A stretch of DNA of 64,000 nt from Athripsodes cinereus. Lineage: Eukaryota > Arthropoda > Insecta > Trichoptera > Leptoceridae. A program made the position numbers and the translations under genes. The stretch covers positions 19,847,746 to 19,911,745 of the forward strand of contig OX388324.1 in NCBI GenBank assembly GCA_947579605.1, written 5' to 3'. Each line of letters opens with the position of its first letter. Positions within the stretch are counted from its first letter, which is position 1. The notes under the pieces are model-generated. The model did not search any database, was not told the DNA's origin, and was given only the letters and a program-made list of their open reading frames with translations. This document shows positions 63,040-64,000 of the stretch, in pieces.

Positions 63040-63145
63040 CATTATTTTGGTTAGCTGGAAGATATTGCCTCCAGGCAATAAGCTCGCCAATTGCTCATGA
63101 TTTTTTTTTCTGATCAATAAAGTGTTCTTATTATTTATATTTCTA
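63040..63145 (+). mobile_element. LINE 3' terminus with stem-loop
   Basis: TTTTGGTTAGCTGGAAGATA, TTGCCTCCAGGCAATAAGCT, CGCCAATTGC, then GATCAATAAAGTGTTCTTAT. It has the same tail design as LINE-K and 25310. The non-autonomous LTR element inserted just 5' of it. Confidence 0.65.
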
Positions 63146-64000
63146 TTATGACGTTGATGTAATGTCACAGAATTGATTACTTCTACAGTTTACTTGAGGT
63201 ACTATGGCACCAAAAAGACACTTCAATTTTATCATAATAATATAATAATATATGTATGTATGTAATATTAATAATAAATTAAGAAACCACTATGTAAACA
63301 AAAAAATATTTAAAAAAAAAGCACAATTCACACACTCTCAACCCTGCAAAAGTACTGAAAACTATATGAAGGGCATGGATGCTGAGTTGGAAGACAAAAG
63401 ATATTATTTTCTTGATGGAATATTTATTAAATCCATTAAAAGATTGATATATTATTTGAAACGAAAAGAGATTATTCCAGCAACGAGCACCATATTCTGA
63501 GAATAATTATTGAGAGTAGAAACTGGTGTTTGGTGTAGAAATAACAAAAGGCGCTGTTTGTTGTAATTCAGTGGTTGTCCATGACTCGGTAGATAATCGA
63601 ACTCTTCTAGGAAGTAGTAAGAGAAAAACATTATTAATTTTGTTTTGCTAATAGGTAAATGTTTAATATGATGTATTAAGGGCTTTGAGCTTTGGATTAA
63701 GGTTTATATACCTTTATATTGTTGATATTAGTAATAACTCACACATAATTTTACAGTTATTGAACACTAAACTTTTATTTTATTTCCTTAATTAACTTAC
63801 AACTAGAACCTTCCATGTCTACCTGAAAAGGGTACATAGTATATTATAACAATTTATGATTATTTTATTAGGCTGTAGGCAAGTAATTTAATTTAGAAAC
63901 TATGTTGTAAGCCTTTTTATGGGGCTTTTACTCAATCTTTATAATATTTACGACTGTTGTCCGGTTATTAAGGCTTTGTGGGTAAAATAAGTAGGTACCT
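63146..64000. other. AT-rich, no supported gene
   Basis: An 82-codon open frame at 63252-63500 is rich in Lys, Tyr and Asn with no domain I recognise. It could be chance in AT-rich DNA. Nothing else is identified to the end of the window. Confidence 0.4.

Noticed and set aside
63252..63500. 82-codon plus-strand frame at the window end
   Set aside because: Lys/Tyr/Asn-rich as expected from AT-rich DNA. No domain recognised. Kept only as a note.

Overview
The window looks like an AT-rich insect chromosome segment made almost entirely of transposable elements. Support for an insect origin: short interspersed repeats with tRNA-like heads, many LINE 3' ends, frequent GTAGGTACCTAC-type words, and a TAGCTGACCCGG dispersed repeat that I recall from arthropod genomes. 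The order (Lepidoptera, Hemiptera or other) cannot be settled from the sequence. I found no host protein gene with recognisable exons, no rRNA and no functional tRNA.

The best-preserved unit is a complete, apparently very young Ty3/gypsy-type LTR retrotransposon at 44902-51068. Its two 373-bp LTRs read as identical, its target duplication is ATAT, and it has one uninterrupted 1778-codon Gag-Pol frame. Besides the normal Gag, zinc knuckle, protease, RT, RNase H and integrase, the protein carries an N-terminal SAP-like DNA-binding motif. After the integrase it carries a macrodomain resembling the TARG1/OARD1 ADP-ribosyl-hydrolase family, with the Lys/Asp catalytic pair kept, and a terminal CCCH zinc finger. 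This accessory module is the most interesting content of the window.

A second LTR element, 59306-63016, has 200/201-bp LTRs and a CACAT target duplication but no pol. It looks non-autonomous, with two internal tandem arrays and a small broken ORF.

Non-LTR elements: a nearly full-length CR1-like LINE (LINE-K, minus strand, about 52478-57540) has an intact endonuclease-RT ORF2 and a frameshifted coiled-coil ORF1, and sits inside an older L2-like copy (LINE-L). A 5'-truncated Jockey/CR1-type RT (LINE-M) occupies about 20960-23890. There are many 3' fragments of further LINEs: LINE-A (CMNVEEAKEVC-type tail), LINE-E, LINE-R and LINE-L.

Short repeats: REP-B (about 250 bp, at least 15 copies, 3' end resembling LINE-A), SINE-C and SINE-D (tRNA-derived heads), another tRNA-headed SINE at 41704, REP-F, REP-G, REP-H and REP-J pairs or trios, a 566-bp MITE with inverted ends (13778-14343), two long snap-back palindromes (349-520 and 1067-1281), and an array of twelve 19-bp units (43719-43946). 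Several insertions are nested with readable target duplications, so a relative order of events can be reconstructed. The rest is AT-rich sequence in which I see nothing I can support.
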